A stretch of 64,000 nt of DNA from Oscillospiraceae bacterium (GTDB lineage Bacteria > Bacillota > Clostridia > Oscillospirales > Acutalibacteraceae). The DNA lies in the NCBI GenBank assembly GCA_015065975.1, contig SVPG01000006.1, positions 24,675 through 88,674 on the forward strand, read 5' to 3'. Position numbers and translations under genes: made by a program. This document shows, piece after piece, positions 14,961 through 24,034 of the stretch; the stretch's first letter is position 1; every line of letters starts with the position of its first letter. The notes under the pieces were generated by a model, which saw only the letters and a program-made list of their open reading frames with translations, was not told the DNA's origin and did not search any database.

Positions 14961-15972
14961 CGTACACACTCCACCATGACGCACCCTCGTCCTCGTGAGT
15001 GTTGGGGCGTGCCATTAACTTAATCATTTCAGCGTTCGGATCGCCGTTTTCATAACAGACCTTGTAACAGCTCTCACAAATCGGCATTGATACACCGTAT
15101 TTCTGAGCAAGACGGTTGACAAGCGCAGAAGCGTGATATCCTTCAACGGTACCGATCTGAGCTAGTGCCTGAGAAACGGGAGTTCCCTCACCGATGAGTA
15201 TTCCGCAGCGTCTGTTGCGGCTGTGCATACTTGTACAGGTAACTATCAGATCGCCCATTCCGGAGAGACCTGCGAATGTGTCCTTTCGTGCACCCATTGC
15301 GACGCCGAGACGTGCGATCTCACGAAGTCCTCGTGTGAGAAGAGCGGCCTTTGTGTTATCGCCGAATCCCATACCGTCGCACATTCCCGCGGCGAGAGCG
15401 ATTATGTTCTTTATTGAACCGCCGAGCTCAACGCCGACGATATCCTGAGATGAATATATACGGAGCTTGTCTGTACTCATGCATTCTCTGACAGCGACCG
15501 CCGCAGCCTCGTTGTTGGAGGCGGAAACAAGCGCGGTCGGTATGGCTCTTGCGACCTCCTCAGCGTGTGAGGGACCGGAGAGAACGACAATAGGATTATC
15601 GGGCAGATGACGCTCAATAACCTCAGAAAGCCTCTCGCAGGAGTTTTTGTCAAAACCCTTGCTTATGCTGACTATTATGGAACAGGGGGAAATGAGCCCC
15701 GCGAGCTTGCCTGCGACATCGTCGACGGCGAAAGAGGGGACAGCGATAATGCACATGTCGATGTCCTTAACGCAGTTGATATCGCTTGTGAATTTCATAT
15801 CCTCGGGGAGCTTGATTCCTTCAAGAAGAGGGTTTTCACGGGTGCTGACAATGCGGTCGATCTCGTCCTGAAATGCTGACCAGACGGTGACATCGATGCC
15901 GCATCGATGGGCGGCAAGAGCCACAGCGGTGCCCCAGCCTCCGCTGCCGAGGATAACTGTATTCTTTATCAC
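14947..15972 (-). CDS. gpsA: Glycerol-3-phosphate dehydrogenase [NAD(P)+]
   Basis: 341 residues, normal length. It reduces dihydroxyacetone phosphate to sn-glycerol 3-phosphate, the backbone for phospholipids. The Rossmann motif GSGGWG is at residues 9-14, VSISKGF and the catalytic-Lys region GSIKNIIALAAGMCDGMGFG are conserved. It follows plsY by 6 bases, placing the enzyme that makes G3P next to the one that acylates it. Confidence 0.97.
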   Translation of the reverse strand: MIKNTVILGSGGWGTAVALAAHRCGIDVTVWSAFQDEIDRIVSTRENPLLEGIKLPEDMKFTSDINCVKDIDMCIIAVPSFAVDDVAGKLAGLISPCSIIVSISKGFDKNSCERLSEVIERHLPDNPIVVLSGPSHAEEVARAIPTALVSASNNEAAAVAVRECMSTDKLRIYSSQDIVGVELGGSIKNIIALAAGMCDGMGFGDNTKAALLTRGLREIARLGVAMGARKDTFAGLSGMGDLIVTCTSMHSRNRRCGILIGEGTPVSQALAQIGTVEGYHASALVNRLAQKYGVSMPICESCYKVCYENGDPNAEMIKLMARPNTHEDEGASWWSVYGEEE

Positions 15973-15978
15973 TCAGAA

Positions 15979-16695
15979 TTACTCTCCCTTCTTTTTTATG
16001 GAGAACTTCGGTTCGGTTCCCGCGATTATGCGCTTGATGTTCTCACGGTGGGTAATAAATACCGTTGCACCGAAAATAACAGCAACAATTGTCTCGATTA
16101 TCCAATAAGTGTTTGAGTATACCTGAGGCTGCTGACAGTGAAGAGTGATTACCCGAATGAAGGTGACTATGGGATAAGCAGCAGCGGCAGCCATGGAGGA
16201 GATGGAGACGGTTTTTGTTATGACTGCAGATATTGCAAAGACTATAAGCAGTGCAAGAAAACGTACAGGCAGCGGCAGGGGATCGATCATGAAAATGATT
16301 CCTGCAAGAGTGAGAACACCTTTGCCGCCTCTGAAACCGAAGAATACGGGGAACAGATGTCCCAGAACGGCAAACAGACCCGCAACACAAGCGCCTATCT
16401 GAGATGCGGCGACCGGGTCGTTGATACCGGGTGCACCGAACTTTTCGAATATCAGTCTGCCGAGAATAACAGCAACAGCACCCTTGGCCATATCGAGAAC
16501 GAAGGTGAGCGTGCCGGGGATTGCTCCCGCAGTGCGGAAAACGTTGGTGGCACCTGCGTTTCCGCTGCCCGATGTGCGAACATCGTTCTTTGTGAAGAAC
16601 CAGGTGAATATTATAGCGAAACTGATGCTTCCCAGAAGATAACCGACTATCGCGGTCAATCCGTAAACGCGAAGCACATCAAAAAAAGTGGACAT
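15979..16695 (-). CDS. plsY: Glycerol-3-phosphate acyltransferase (acyl-phosphate dependent)
   Basis: 238 residues with about five membrane helices. It transfers an acyl group from acyl-phosphate to G3P. The three PlsY motifs are present: GSGNAGATNVFRT near the N-terminus, GHLFPVFFGFRGGKGV in the middle, and the C-terminal region with TVFITHRENIKRI. It is somewhat longer than the usual 200 residues because of an inserted loop (FEKFGAPGINDPVAAS). It lies between der and gpsA in a conserved order. Confidence 0.96.
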   Translation of the reverse strand: MSTFFDVLRVYGLTAIVGYLLGSISFAIIFTWFFTKNDVRTSGSGNAGATNVFRTAGAIPGTLTFVLDMAKGAVAVILGRLIFEKFGAPGINDPVAASQIGACVAGLFAVLGHLFPVFFGFRGGKGVLTLAGIIFMIDPLPLPVRFLALLIVFAISAVITKTVSISSMAAAAAYPIVTFIRVITLHCQQPQVYSNTYWIIETIVAVIFGATVFITHRENIKRIIAGTEPKFSIKKKGE

Positions 16696-16720
16696 TCAAT
16701 ATCACTCCGTAAAGACTGAA

Positions 16721-18049
16721 TTATTTGTTGTTATCCGACCGTTCTCTGATAACGAACCGTATGGGAGTTCCTTCCATTCCGAAGGTCTCGCGGATACGGT
16801 TTTCTAGATATCGCTGATAGGAAAAATGGAAAAGCTCCTTGTTGTTGCAGAAGCAGACAAATGTAGGAGGCTTTGTCGAAGCCTGAGTCATATAATAGAT
16901 CTTGAGTCGCTTGCCCTTGTCGGAAGGCGGCTGAACTCTTGCTGTCGCATCGGCAAGAACGTCGTTTATGGTACCTGTCGAGATACGCATAGCGTTCTGG
17001 GAAGCGACAAACTTTATGAGCTCAAAGAGCCTGTCAACGCGCTGACCTGTTTTTGCCGAGATGAAAACAAAGGGAACATAAGCCATGAACGAGAAGGATT
17101 CCTCGAGCTTCTTTCTGAAAGCATTCATGGTGTTGGTGTCCTTTTCGACGGCATCCCACTTGTTGACAGCGACGATGGTAGCCTTGCCCTTGTTGTGAGC
17201 AAGACCGGCAATTTTTGAATCCTGCTCGGCAAATCCCTCGGTCGCGTCGATCATTATTATACAGACATCAGCGCGGTCGATGGCTGCCTGAGCGCGGATA
17301 ACGCTGTATTTTTCGATATCATCGGTAACCTTGCTTCTGCGGCGGATACCTGCGGTATCGATGAAAACGAACTTGTCGCCGTCCTTTTCGACCATAGTAT
17401 CGATAGCGTCGCGGGTCGTTCCGGCGATATCGGAGACGATGAGACGCTCCTCGCCGAGAATACGGTTGACGAGCGAGGATTTACCGGCATTGGGTCGTCC
17501 CACAACAGCAACCTTTATGGAATCAGAGTCCTCTTCATCCCACGAAGATTCGGGAATATACTCGAATACCGCGTCGAGAAGATCGCCTGTTCCGTGACCG
17601 TGAGCGGAGGATACAGCGATAGGATCGCCGAGTCCGAGATTATAGAACTCATAGAATTCAGGCGGAGCCTCGCCGACGCTGTCGCACTTGTTTACGCACA
17701 GAACGATGGGGCGGCCGCTCTTTTTGAGCATGGTCGCAACCTCCTGATCTGTGGCAACAACACCGCTTCTGAGATCGGTGACAAGAACGATAACATCCGC
17801 CGAGTCAATGGCGAGTTCAGCCTGATGACGCATATGACTGAGAATTATATCGTCGGAATAGGGCTCGATACCGCCCGTATCGATAACGGTGAAAGGTCTG
17901 TTTCTCCATTCGCTTTCGCCGTATATACGGTCACGTGTAACGCCCGGTGTATCTTCTACTATAGCAAGACGAGTGCCTGTTAATTTGTTGAAAAGCGTCG
18001 ATTTGCCGACATTTGGTCTGCCGACGATAGCAACTATCGGTTTAGCCAA
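16721..18049 (-). CDS. der: Ribosome biogenesis GTPase Der
   Basis: 442 residues: two tandem GTPase domains and a C-terminal KH-like domain. The first P-loop is GRPNVGKS (10-17) with DTPGVTRD; the second is GRPNAGKS with DIAGTTRDA. NKCD and NKWD are the guanine-specificity motifs. The protein acts in 50S subunit assembly and is essential in most bacteria. A hairpin precedes it, so it may have its own transcript start as well as read-through from the DUF512 gene. Confidence 0.97.
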   Translation of the reverse strand: MAKPIVAIVGRPNVGKSTLFNKLTGTRLAIVEDTPGVTRDRIYGESEWRNRPFTVIDTGGIEPYSDDIILSHMRHQAELAIDSADVIVLVTDLRSGVVATDQEVATMLKKSGRPIVLCVNKCDSVGEAPPEFYEFYNLGLGDPIAVSSAHGHGTGDLLDAVFEYIPESSWDEEDSDSIKVAVVGRPNAGKSSLVNRILGEERLIVSDIAGTTRDAIDTMVEKDGDKFVFIDTAGIRRRSKVTDDIEKYSVIRAQAAIDRADVCIIMIDATEGFAEQDSKIAGLAHNKGKATIVAVNKWDAVEKDTNTMNAFRKKLEESFSFMAYVPFVFISAKTGQRVDRLFELIKFVASQNAMRISTGTINDVLADATARVQPPSDKGKRLKIYYMTQASTKPPTFVCFCNNKELFHFSYQRYLENRIRETFGMEGTPIRFVIRERSDNNK

Positions 18050-18109
18050 TTTTATGCCCGTGCCCCGAAAAAATCGGAACAGCTCTCCTTTTCTGAATAT
18101 TTATATATA

Positions 18110-18131
18110 CGGGGAAAATTATATTTCCCCG
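18110..18131 (-). terminator. Hairpin between the DUF512 gene and der
   Basis: CGGGGAAA (18110-18117) and TTTCCCCG (18124-18131) form a perfect stem with a 6-base loop. On the minus strand it is followed by an AT-rich stretch rather than a clean T-run, so it may be a weak terminator or an RNA-processing site. Confidence 0.45.
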
Positions 18132-18159
18132 ATATTAAGCGTGTATTAAGTAATCGTGA

Positions 18160-19458
18160 TTATTTGAGCAATTCTTCGAGTAATACGTAACCGTCGTTGG
18201 GGACGGCAACAACCTCGACTCCGAGAGCCTCTTCGACATCGTTTACAGAAACGCTGTCGAGGAAAAGATCGCCCTCGTGTCTGAGCATGACAGATGGGAT
18301 AAGCAGACGCTTTCCGAGCGGCTTGCCTTTGAGCTGATTGATAAGATCGCCGCCGGTAACAAGACCCGCAACCGTGATGCTGTCTCCGAAGAAATTGTTT
18401 GTTATCGTATAAAGATGCCAAAGACTATTATGCCATTTTTTGCCCGCCTCGTCAAGCATTGCAGCAAGAATAGGTGAGGCGGAGGTTCCCGTCGCAACAG
18501 AAAGCTCGCGGGTGATATCATCAGCGTCGGTATCTTCCATAGCCTGACTGAACTCATCACGAAGAAGAGATACCAAACCGACACCGTTTTCGAGTTGCGG
18601 GAAGTCTTCGTAATAACCCGCGTGGGGGAGAGGGCGACCTGCTTTGAGATAGAATTCGTCGGCTGCCCATATCATAGTGGAAGAATGTTCGCGCATTGCT
18701 TTTATGCCGAAACTTTCGCAGGTGTCAATTACCCTGCCTGCTTCTTCTGCGGTAAAACCGCGAAGAGGACAAAGACCTTCGCGGTGCTTTGTCAGTCCAA
18801 CGGGTACAGCAGCGATGCTCTGGACAGCGGGTGAAAGAGCCATAAGATCGGTTATGGAACGCTCAAGCTCTGCACCGTCATTGATTTCGGGACAGAGTAC
18901 GAGCTGGCAGTTTATCTTTATTCCACCATCGGCAAATTTTTTGAGATATTCAAGTGATTTTCCTGCATTGGGATTCTTCATCATTTCGACGCGAAGCTCG
19001 GGATTGGTTGTGTGAACCGAAATATTCACCGGGCTTATGTGCATCTGAATGATTCTTTCAACCTCTCGTTCGGAGAGATTTGTCATGGTGATGTAGTTGC
19101 CGAACAGGAAGGAAAGGCGCTCGTCGTCGTCCTTGAAATAGAGCGATTCGCGCATACCGTCGGGAAGCTGGTCGATAAAACAGAAACAGCATTTGTTTTT
19201 GCAGGAATGCTGTTTGTCCATAAGATATGTTTCAAACTCCAGTCCGAGTGAATCATATTCACCTTTTTTGACGGATATCCTATGCTCTTTTCCGTCAGCC
19301 TCACAGACAAGCTCGAGCTTTCTCTCTGTTTCAAAAAAACGATAATCGAGCACATCGGTTATCTCGTGTCCGTTTATCGAAATAAGCGTCCAACCGGCTT
19401 TGATACCGTGCTTTTCGGCTTTTGAACCGCGTTCGATTCCTGTTATTACAACACTCAT
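18160..19458 (-). CDS. PDZ-radical SAM protein of the DUF512 family
   Basis: 432 residues. An N-terminal PDZ-like segment (about 1-60) is followed by a radical-SAM-type cysteine cluster CxxxCxxC (Cys86, Cys90, Cys93 in SCKNKCCFCF), then the DUF512 domain. The family is widespread in Clostridia and Cyanobacteria next to der, with no proven reaction; coupling to ribosome or GTPase maturation is only suggested by position. ATG at 19458 has GAAAGG about 10 bases before it. Confidence 0.9.
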   Translation of the reverse strand: MSVVITGIERGSKAEKHGIKAGWTLISINGHEITDVLDYRFFETERKLELVCEADGKEHRISVKKGEYDSLGLEFETYLMDKQHSCKNKCCFCFIDQLPDGMRESLYFKDDDERLSFLFGNYITMTNLSEREVERIIQMHISPVNISVHTTNPELRVEMMKNPNAGKSLEYLKKFADGGIKINCQLVLCPEINDGAELERSITDLMALSPAVQSIAAVPVGLTKHREGLCPLRGFTAEEAGRVIDTCESFGIKAMREHSSTMIWAADEFYLKAGRPLPHAGYYEDFPQLENGVGLVSLLRDEFSQAMEDTDADDITRELSVATGTSASPILAAMLDEAGKKWHNSLWHLYTITNNFFGDSITVAGLVTGGDLINQLKGKPLGKRLLIPSVMLRHEGDLFLDSVSVNDVEEALGVEVVAVPNDGYVLLEELLK

Positions 19459-19486
19459 AGCAAATTGACCTTTCGCAAAATCATAC

Positions 19487-19534
19487 AAAAAACGGCTGCT
19501 ACGAAACGGGATACCGCCTCGACCGCAGCCGCTG
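19487..19534 (-). terminator. Terminator or attenuator after rpmF
   Basis: On the minus strand CGGCTGC (19525-19531) pairs with GCAGCCG (19493-19499) around a 25-base loop, followed by TTTTTT. It would separate DUF177-rpmF from the downstream operon, at least partly. Confidence 0.65.
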
Positions 19535-19556
19535 TTTTGTTAGTGTAAAAGACTTA

Positions 19557-19736
19557 AGCGTCCTTCTTGACTATTTCTCTGTCCTTATAGAAGCCGCAAT
19601 TGCCGCAAAGGCGATGCGGTCTTTTCAGCTCGCCGCAGTGAGAGCACTTAACAAGGGTCGGAGCGTCAAGTTTCCATACGCTCGAACGTCTGCTGTCTCT
19701 CCTTGCCTTGGACGTTTTTCTCTTAGGTACCGCCAT
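19557..19736 (-). CDS. rpmF: 50S ribosomal protein L32
   Basis: 59 residues with the canonical start MAVPKRKTSKARRD. The zinc-ribbon form is kept: Cys31, Cys34, Cys44 and Cys47. Zinc-containing L32 is typical of zinc-replete Clostridia; paralogues without Cys replace it under zinc starvation elsewhere. It directly follows the DUF177 gene, the standard bacterial pairing. Confidence 0.98.
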
Positions 19737-19741
19737 TTCGT

Positions 19742-20245
19742 TTAACCTCCCTTTTTCAAAAGCTCTCTCAGCGCAGCAAGGCGCGGATCCGGCTCGTTAT
19801 GAGTGCAGTCGCAAGTCTCGCGGTTGAGATTGCAGCCGCATTTCGGGCACAGCCCCTTGCATTCGCTCGAACACAAAAATTTTGTCGGCAGCTCAAGCAA
19901 TACATCTTCTCGAACAAGTTCGTAAAGATCCAGACGGAAATCGGGAACCACAACGATCTCGTCGGAAGTGTCACCGTTGTCCTCGGTAGCAAGGATATGC
20001 TGAAAATCAAAAACAAAATCCTCAGAAGCTACGTCAAGACAGCGATCGCATGCTCGGGTATAACCAACCTCGGCACGGTAACGCATAACAACGACCATAT
20101 TCTGATTTTCGACCGTACCCGTGATCTTGACGGGCTCCGGTATGGGACAGGCATTATCAAATTCAAGATCGGAAAAGTTGAGCTCAGCTCCTATCGGAAG
20201 ACGCTCACCTTCCTGCTGAAAAGCCTGTTTCAGGTCAAGCTGCAT
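19742..20245 (-). CDS. DUF177/YceD family protein
   Basis: 167 residues. The family is needed for normal 23S rRNA accumulation and is nearly always upstream of rpmF, as here. Features are the CDRCLD motif (near 75), an acidic middle, and a C-terminal metal-binding-like CSSECKGLCPKCGCNLNRETCDC array, richer in Cys than in the E. coli protein. ATG at 20245 has GAGGTG close before it. A consensus promoter lies just upstream. Confidence 0.93.
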   Translation of the reverse strand: MQLDLKQAFQQEGERLPIGAELNFSDLEFDNACPIPEPVKITGTVENQNMVVVMRYRAEVGYTRACDRCLDVASEDFVFDFQHILATEDNGDTSDEIVVVPDFRLDLYELVREDVLLELPTKFLCSSECKGLCPKCGCNLNRETCDCTHNEPDPRLAALRELLKKGG

Positions 20246-20272
20246 ATCGCACCTCAAAACATTACTCGATAT

Positions 20273-20301
20273 ATTATAAATTTACATTTCCCTTTTGTCA
20301 A
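20273..20301 (-). promoter_or_regulatory. Consensus promoter of the DUF177-rpmF operon
   Basis: On the minus strand TTGACA (20296-20301), 17 bp, TATAAT (20273-20278), about 28 bases before the start codon. Confidence 0.9.
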
Positions 20302-20319
20302 TGATAAAAACAAAATTAC

Positions 20320-20736
20320 TTAGAATTTTGTAACAATATTATCGAGGGAAGCGGGAATTTCATCTGCATCAGCGGATACCGAGAAGGTGAAATTGATGTT
20401 TGCCTGCTTGGAAAGGGGGTCAACACGCTCGATGAACTTTGCAAGCTCGTCGAAATCCTTGCCGCCGATCTTGAGGGTGGAATCAACAAGAATGTCAGTG
20501 ATGTCGTAGTTGCCTGCGCACATACCTGCAATGAAGCCGTAGAAAGCGTCAAAGCCCTTGATGCCGTAATCCTCAATGTTGACAAGTCTTGCCTTGTGGT
20601 CTACATCATAAGTAAGAGTGTCGCCCTTCTCGATGCAGATGACGTTTCCGTTGGAAGCCTCAACAGCGTCATGAACCTTAGCGATAAGCTTCTTTGTTTT
20701 ACCTGAACCCTTGTGTCCGATGAGAAATGTTATCAT
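20320..20736 (-). CDS. Small P-loop protein of unknown function
   Basis: 138 residues. It opens with a Walker A motif, IGHKGSGKT (about 6-14), and has a possible Walker B strand DILVDSTLKIGG (near 82-93). It is too short for known kinases with a lid domain and matches annotated ATP-binding hypothetical proteins of Ruminococcaceae. It lies 51 bases downstream of pgi in the same direction and may be cotranscribed. Nucleotide binding is likely; the role is unknown. Confidence 0.75.
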   Translation of the reverse strand: MITFLIGHKGSGKTKKLIAKVHDAVEASNGNVICIEKGDTLTYDVDHKARLVNIEDYGIKGFDAFYGFIAGMCAGNYDITDILVDSTLKIGGKDFDELAKFIERVDPLSKQANINFTFSVSADADEIPASLDNIVTKF

Positions 20737-20787
20737 TTTGAACTCCTCCTGATATGAGAATTTTGAAGCATTCAGCTTCGATATATT

Positions 20788-22188
20788 TTATTTACCTGTA
20801 AGTTTTTTGAAGTTGTCGCCGAGTCTTGCGACAAGAGCTTCCTGCTCTTTTTCGTAACCGGGCTTGCCGAGAAGAGCAAACATATTCTTCTTGTAAGCCT
20901 CAACGCCGGGCTGGTTGAAGGGGTTGACGCCGAGGATGATACCGGAAATAGCGCAAGCCTTCTCGAAGAAATAAATGAGATAACCGAGCTCGAATTCGCT
21001 CCAGTTAGGAATCTCAAGAACGATGTTGGGTACGCCGCCGTCGTTGTGAGCGAGAACGGTGCCGCCGAAAGCGTTCTTGTTTACATAGTCCATCTTCTCT
21101 CCTGCGAGGAAGTTGAGACCGTCGATGTTTTCGGGATCGATGCCGATCTCGAGGTCGGTCTTGGGAGTGTCAAAGACACAGACTGTCTCGAAGAGGTTGC
21201 GGACACCTTCCTGAATGTACTGACCCATGGAATGAAGGTCGGTGGAGAAGATAACGGATGCGGGGAAGAGACCCTTGTTGTCTTTTCCTTCGCTCTCGCC
21301 GTAGAGCTGTTTCCACCACTCGCTCATCAGCTGGAAAGCGGGCTCATAGCTGACGAGGATTTCGGTTGAATAACCCTTGTTGTAGAGAACGTTGCGCATT
21401 GCAGCGTACTTGTAGCAGGCGTTCTCCTCAATGTCGCTGGACTTGGAGAAATCAGCCTGAGCAGCCTGAGCACCCTCAAGAAGCTTGTCGATATCGCAGC
21501 CTGCAACAGCGATGGGGAGAAGACCGACCGCTGTGAGGACGGAGAAACGACCGCCGACATCATCGGGAACGACAAATGTCTCATAGCCTTCCTTGAGGGC
21601 GACATCGTGAAGTGTACCCTTGTTAGCATCGGTTGTGCAGTAGATACGCTTGCAGGCCTCTTCCTTGCCGTATTTGTCCTCGAGCATCTTGCGAAGTACT
21701 CTGAATGCGACAGCAGGCTCGGTGGTTGTACCTGACTTGGAAATCATGTTGAGGGAAACGTCCTTGCCCTCGCAGAGGGTGAGCAGTTCGCTGAGAGCAG
21801 CGCCGCTGATGGAGTTTCCTGCATAGTAGATGTTGGGAGTTTTCTTGCTGATAAGGTTGTAGTTGGGGGAGGTGAGATACTCTATCGCAGCGCGTGCGCC
21901 GAGATAGGAACCACCGATACCGATGACGATAAGAATATCGGAATCAGACTGAATCTTCTTTGCAGCAGCCTTGATGCGATTGAATTCGGGATTATCGGTA
22001 CCCTTTTCAAAAGACATGTTGCCTGCGGGATAATCGGTGGGCAGTGTGAGCCAGCCGATAAAATCGTTGCCGGCGCAGGTGCCGTTGTGCAGAGCCTCGT
22101 GAGCCTGTTTTACGGCAGGAGCGAGCTGCTTGAGTTCGTCGTCTGAGATGAAGCCGTTTGTGTAGCTTGCATTGAGTCTCAGTGCCAT
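20788..22188 (-). CDS. pgi: Glucose-6-phosphate isomerase
   Basis: 466 residues, the short Firmicutes form. It interconverts glucose 6-phosphate and fructose 6-phosphate. Signatures are [23 protein letters not shown] (sugar-phosphate site), [17 protein letters not shown] and the C-terminal [15 protein letters not shown] at 22188 gives MALRLNASY; the ATG four codons earlier sits directly on the ribosome site. The leader is about 130 bases with dyads at the transcription start, suggesting regulation. Confidence 0.97.
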   Translation of the reverse strand: MALRLNASYTNGFISDDELKQLAPAVKQAHEALHNGTCAGNDFIGWLTLPTDYPAGNMSFEKGTDNPEFNRIKAAAKKIQSDSDILIVIGIGGSYLGARAAIEYLTSPNYNLISKKTPNIYYAGNSISGAALSELLTLCEGKDVSLNMISKSGTTTEPAVAFRVLRKMLEDKYGKEEACKRIYCTTDANKGTLHDVALKEGYETFVVPDDVGGRFSVLTAVGLLPIAVAGCDIDKLLEGAQAAQADFSKSSDIEENACYKYAAMRNVLYNKGYSTEILVSYEPAFQLMSEWWKQLYGESEGKDNKGLFPASVIFSTDLHSMGQYIQEGVRNLFETVCVFDTPKTDLEIGIDPENIDGLNFLAGEKMDYVNKNAFGGTVLAHNDGGVPNIVLEIPNWSEFELGYLIYFFEKACAISGIILGVNPFNQPGVEAYKKNMFALLGKPGYEKEQEALVARLGDNFKKLTGK

Positions 22189-22294
22189 TTGTGTGACCAT
22201 TCCTTTCTGAAACGCGGGAGTTGCGGCAGTGCCGATATCGGATGCCGGGGTTTAAGAGTCGCTGACCGATAAACCGTTCCCAGTTTATTGAGAA

Positions 22295-22326
22295 TACTAT
22301 CTTATTGATAGTACCACTTGGTAGTA
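22295..22326. promoter_or_regulatory. Two overlapping dyads at the pgi transcription start
   Basis: TACTATC (22295-22301) and GATAGTA (22307-22313) are a perfect inverted repeat. TAGTACCA (22309-22316) and TGGTAGTA (22319-22326) are a second one with one mismatch. They cover the predicted start of transcription near 22319 and look like repressor sites. Confidence 0.55.
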
Positions 22327-22354
22327 TTTTAACTGATTTTGCAAACTTTTTCAA
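22326..22354 (-). promoter_or_regulatory. Promoter of pgi
   Basis: On the minus strand TTGAAA (22349-22354), 17 bp, TAAAAT (22326-22331). Confidence 0.75.
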
Positions 22355-22560
22355 TAGAGCAAAGATGAATTTTGTTATTTTTGAAGAAAAATTTTAGATT
22401 TTAACGGTGCTGTTGACTGCAAAATGAGAAAATATCGTTTTTGTGCGACAGATAATTTAAAACAGACGAATTGTGATAATCCTGTGGGCGGTTGTTGACA
22501 AATATGTGCTAAGCGTCTATTATGAATAATGTCAAAATTTGTTTGAGAAGGATGATCGAA

Positions 22561-23328
22561 ATGATAATTGATACCTTCAACGGCGTGTATTTTGCGCTGC
22601 TGGCACTGACTGCGGTAATAACAGTGGTGCTGTCGCTCGCTCTTCGCAATAAGAGCGAAACGGTGAAGAAGTGGACGATTATAGGAATATGTATATTCGA
22701 CATACTGTTTTTCTGTGTATATAAATACGGACTGTCGGTAGATAAGGAATACCTCGAGCTGACGGGTCAGCAGACAATGAACTGGTTTTCCGAGCTTCCG
22801 CTGCATCTGTGCAACATAAATATGTTCCTTATTCCGATTTCGCTCCTTACAAAGAAGCGCAGCCTGCTCGGCTTCTGCTTCACGGTTGCACCGCTCGGAG
22901 CGCTTCTGGCGCTGACATTCCCGTCGGTAGGTTTCGGAGGCTATGATATATTCCTTTTCAGAAATATCGGATTCTACGGAACTCATATACTTATTATAAT
23001 CTCCGCCATATGCATCGCAACGCTCGGATTTTTCCGTCCGACGTTCAAGGATATCCCCGGCGTGATGCTGTTCTTGCTTGTTCTTTCGGCAGCCATTTTC
23101 GGCGTCAACAATATTCTTATCGCAACGGGACTCTGTGAGCAGGCAAACTATTTCTATACAATGGGACCCGACGGAATATCGATACTCGAAATGTTCTGGA
23201 GTATAATCCCCGTCAAGTTTGTTTATCTGGCGGTATTCGGCGTGGTCATTCTCGGAATATATCTGCTTGTTATGGCTCTTTTCTTCAATCTCGGGAAAAA
23301 GCAGGAGAAAGCCGAAATAACCGAATAA
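22561..23328 (+). CDS. YwaF-family integral membrane protein
   Basis: 255 residues, mostly hydrophobic, with about seven membrane helices. It matches the YwaF/TIGR02206 family, whose hallmark ELPLHLCNINMFLIPI is present near residue 72. The function is not established. ATG at 22561 has GAGAAGG (22545-22551) 9 bases before it; two earlier in-frame ATGs lack a ribosome site. It is a single-gene unit closed by a terminator. Confidence 0.85.
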   Translation: MIIDTFNGVYFALLALTAVITVVLSLALRNKSETVKKWTIIGICIFDILFFCVYKYGLSVDKEYLELTGQQTMNWFSELPLHLCNINMFLIPISLLTKKRSLLGFCFTVAPLGALLALTFPSVGFGGYDIFLFRNIGFYGTHILIIISAICIATLGFFRPTFKDIPGVMLFLLVLSAAIFGVNNILIATGLCEQANYFYTMGPDGISILEMFWSIIPVKFVYLAVFGVVILGIYLLVMALFFNLGKKQEKAEITE

Positions 23329-23332
23329 TAAC

Positions 23333-23367
23333 AAAAAGGCTTCGATCAATTCGTATCGAAGCCTTTC
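23333..23367. terminator. Bidirectional terminator between the YwaF-like and XRE/SOR-like genes
   Basis: AAAGGCTTCGAT pairs with ATCGAAGCCTTT around an 8-base loop, with A and T tracts on the two sides. Confidence 0.88.
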
Positions 23368-23369
23368 TA

Positions 23370-23954
23370 TTATATATACTGAAAGAAGAACCCATGCTCT
23401 GAGCACAGCCATATGAGCTTGCCGTGACCGATACAGGGGATACGAGCCTGCATATCCCATTCGGGATACAGCCTCTTCATAATAATAGTATCGCCTGTCA
23501 GAAGTGCGGCAAAAAGAATATAATGCTCCTTTGTCATCTCGTGTGAAGACGATACAAAATATTCGTTGTCTGTTTTTTCGACATTGAGAGTCTCGCCGGA
23601 CTCGGCTTTGCGGATTTTCGCCGGCTCGAGCTTTTGACCGCAGCAGTATACAGCCGCCTCGGACGAGGAGGTGAAAATATTGCGGCATGACGGGCAATAA
23701 TAAAAATTAAGGTTTTTCATGTTTCCTCCCGGAGTTTTGTTTTCCTCGAGCTGACCTGAAAGCAGTGTGGCTATATCGATGCCGAGTATTTCCGAAAGCT
23801 GGGCGAGCAGGGACACGTCGGGACAGCCGAGACCGCGTTCCCATTTCGATACCGTTTTGTCGCTTATGTTCATAATCTGTGCGAGTCCCGCCTGCGTCAG
23901 TTTTCTCTGAATTCGCAGTCTGCGTATAAGCTCACCCGTTTTCCTGCAGTCCAT
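23370..23954 (-). CDS. XRE regulator fused to a zinc ribbon and superoxide-reductase-like domain
   Basis: 194 residues in three parts. Residues 5-60 are an HTH_3 domain (LTQAGLAQIMNISDKTVSKWERG). About 84-105 form a Cys cluster (YYCPSC...YCCGQKL). The C-terminal 90 residues resemble the iron domain of desulfoferrodoxin/superoxide reductase: SHEMTKEHYI matches the HPM...HYI His ligands and LCSEHGFF the C-N-x-H-G ligands. If iron binds, the protein may be a redox or superoxide sensor; this is inferred. A CCGTTAACGG palindrome at its own start of transcription suggests autoregulation. Confidence 0.82.
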   Translation of the reverse strand: MDCRKTGELIRRLRIQRKLTQAGLAQIMNISDKTVSKWERGLGCPDVSLLAQLSEILGIDIATLLSGQLEENKTPGGNMKNLNFYYCPSCRNIFTSSSEAAVYCCGQKLEPAKIRKAESGETLNVEKTDNEYFVSSSHEMTKEHYILFAALLTGDTIIMKRLYPEWDMQARIPCIGHGKLIWLCSEHGFFFQYI

Positions 23955-23969
23955 AAGATCAGCTCCTTC

Positions 23970-24012
23970 CCGTTAACGGTTTTATTCTACAACGAACCGA
24001 GGAAATGTACAA
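23970..24012 (-). promoter_or_regulatory. Promoter and palindrome of the XRE/SOR-like gene
   Basis: On the minus strand TTGTAC (24007-24012), 17 bp, TAGAAT (23984-23989). The perfect 10-bp palindrome CCGTTAACGG (23970-23979) overlaps the expected transcription start. Confidence 0.6.
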
Positions 24013-24034
24013 TAAACTCTCCGTCGAGTCGGTG

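Larger units (their letters stand above)
22189..22560. other. 372-base intergenic region between pgi and the YwaF-like gene
   Basis: It contains the pgi promoter, the overlapping dyads and the pgi leader (listed separately). Bases 22360-22540 are AT-rich and show no gene; they should hold the promoter of the divergent YwaF-like gene, but no convincing hexamer pair was found. Confidence 0.7.

Noticed and set aside
22375..23697. 440-residue open frame opposite the YwaF-like gene and across a terminator
   Set aside because: It crosses a strong bidirectional terminator and reads as an antisense shadow rich in Arg, Tyr and Gln.
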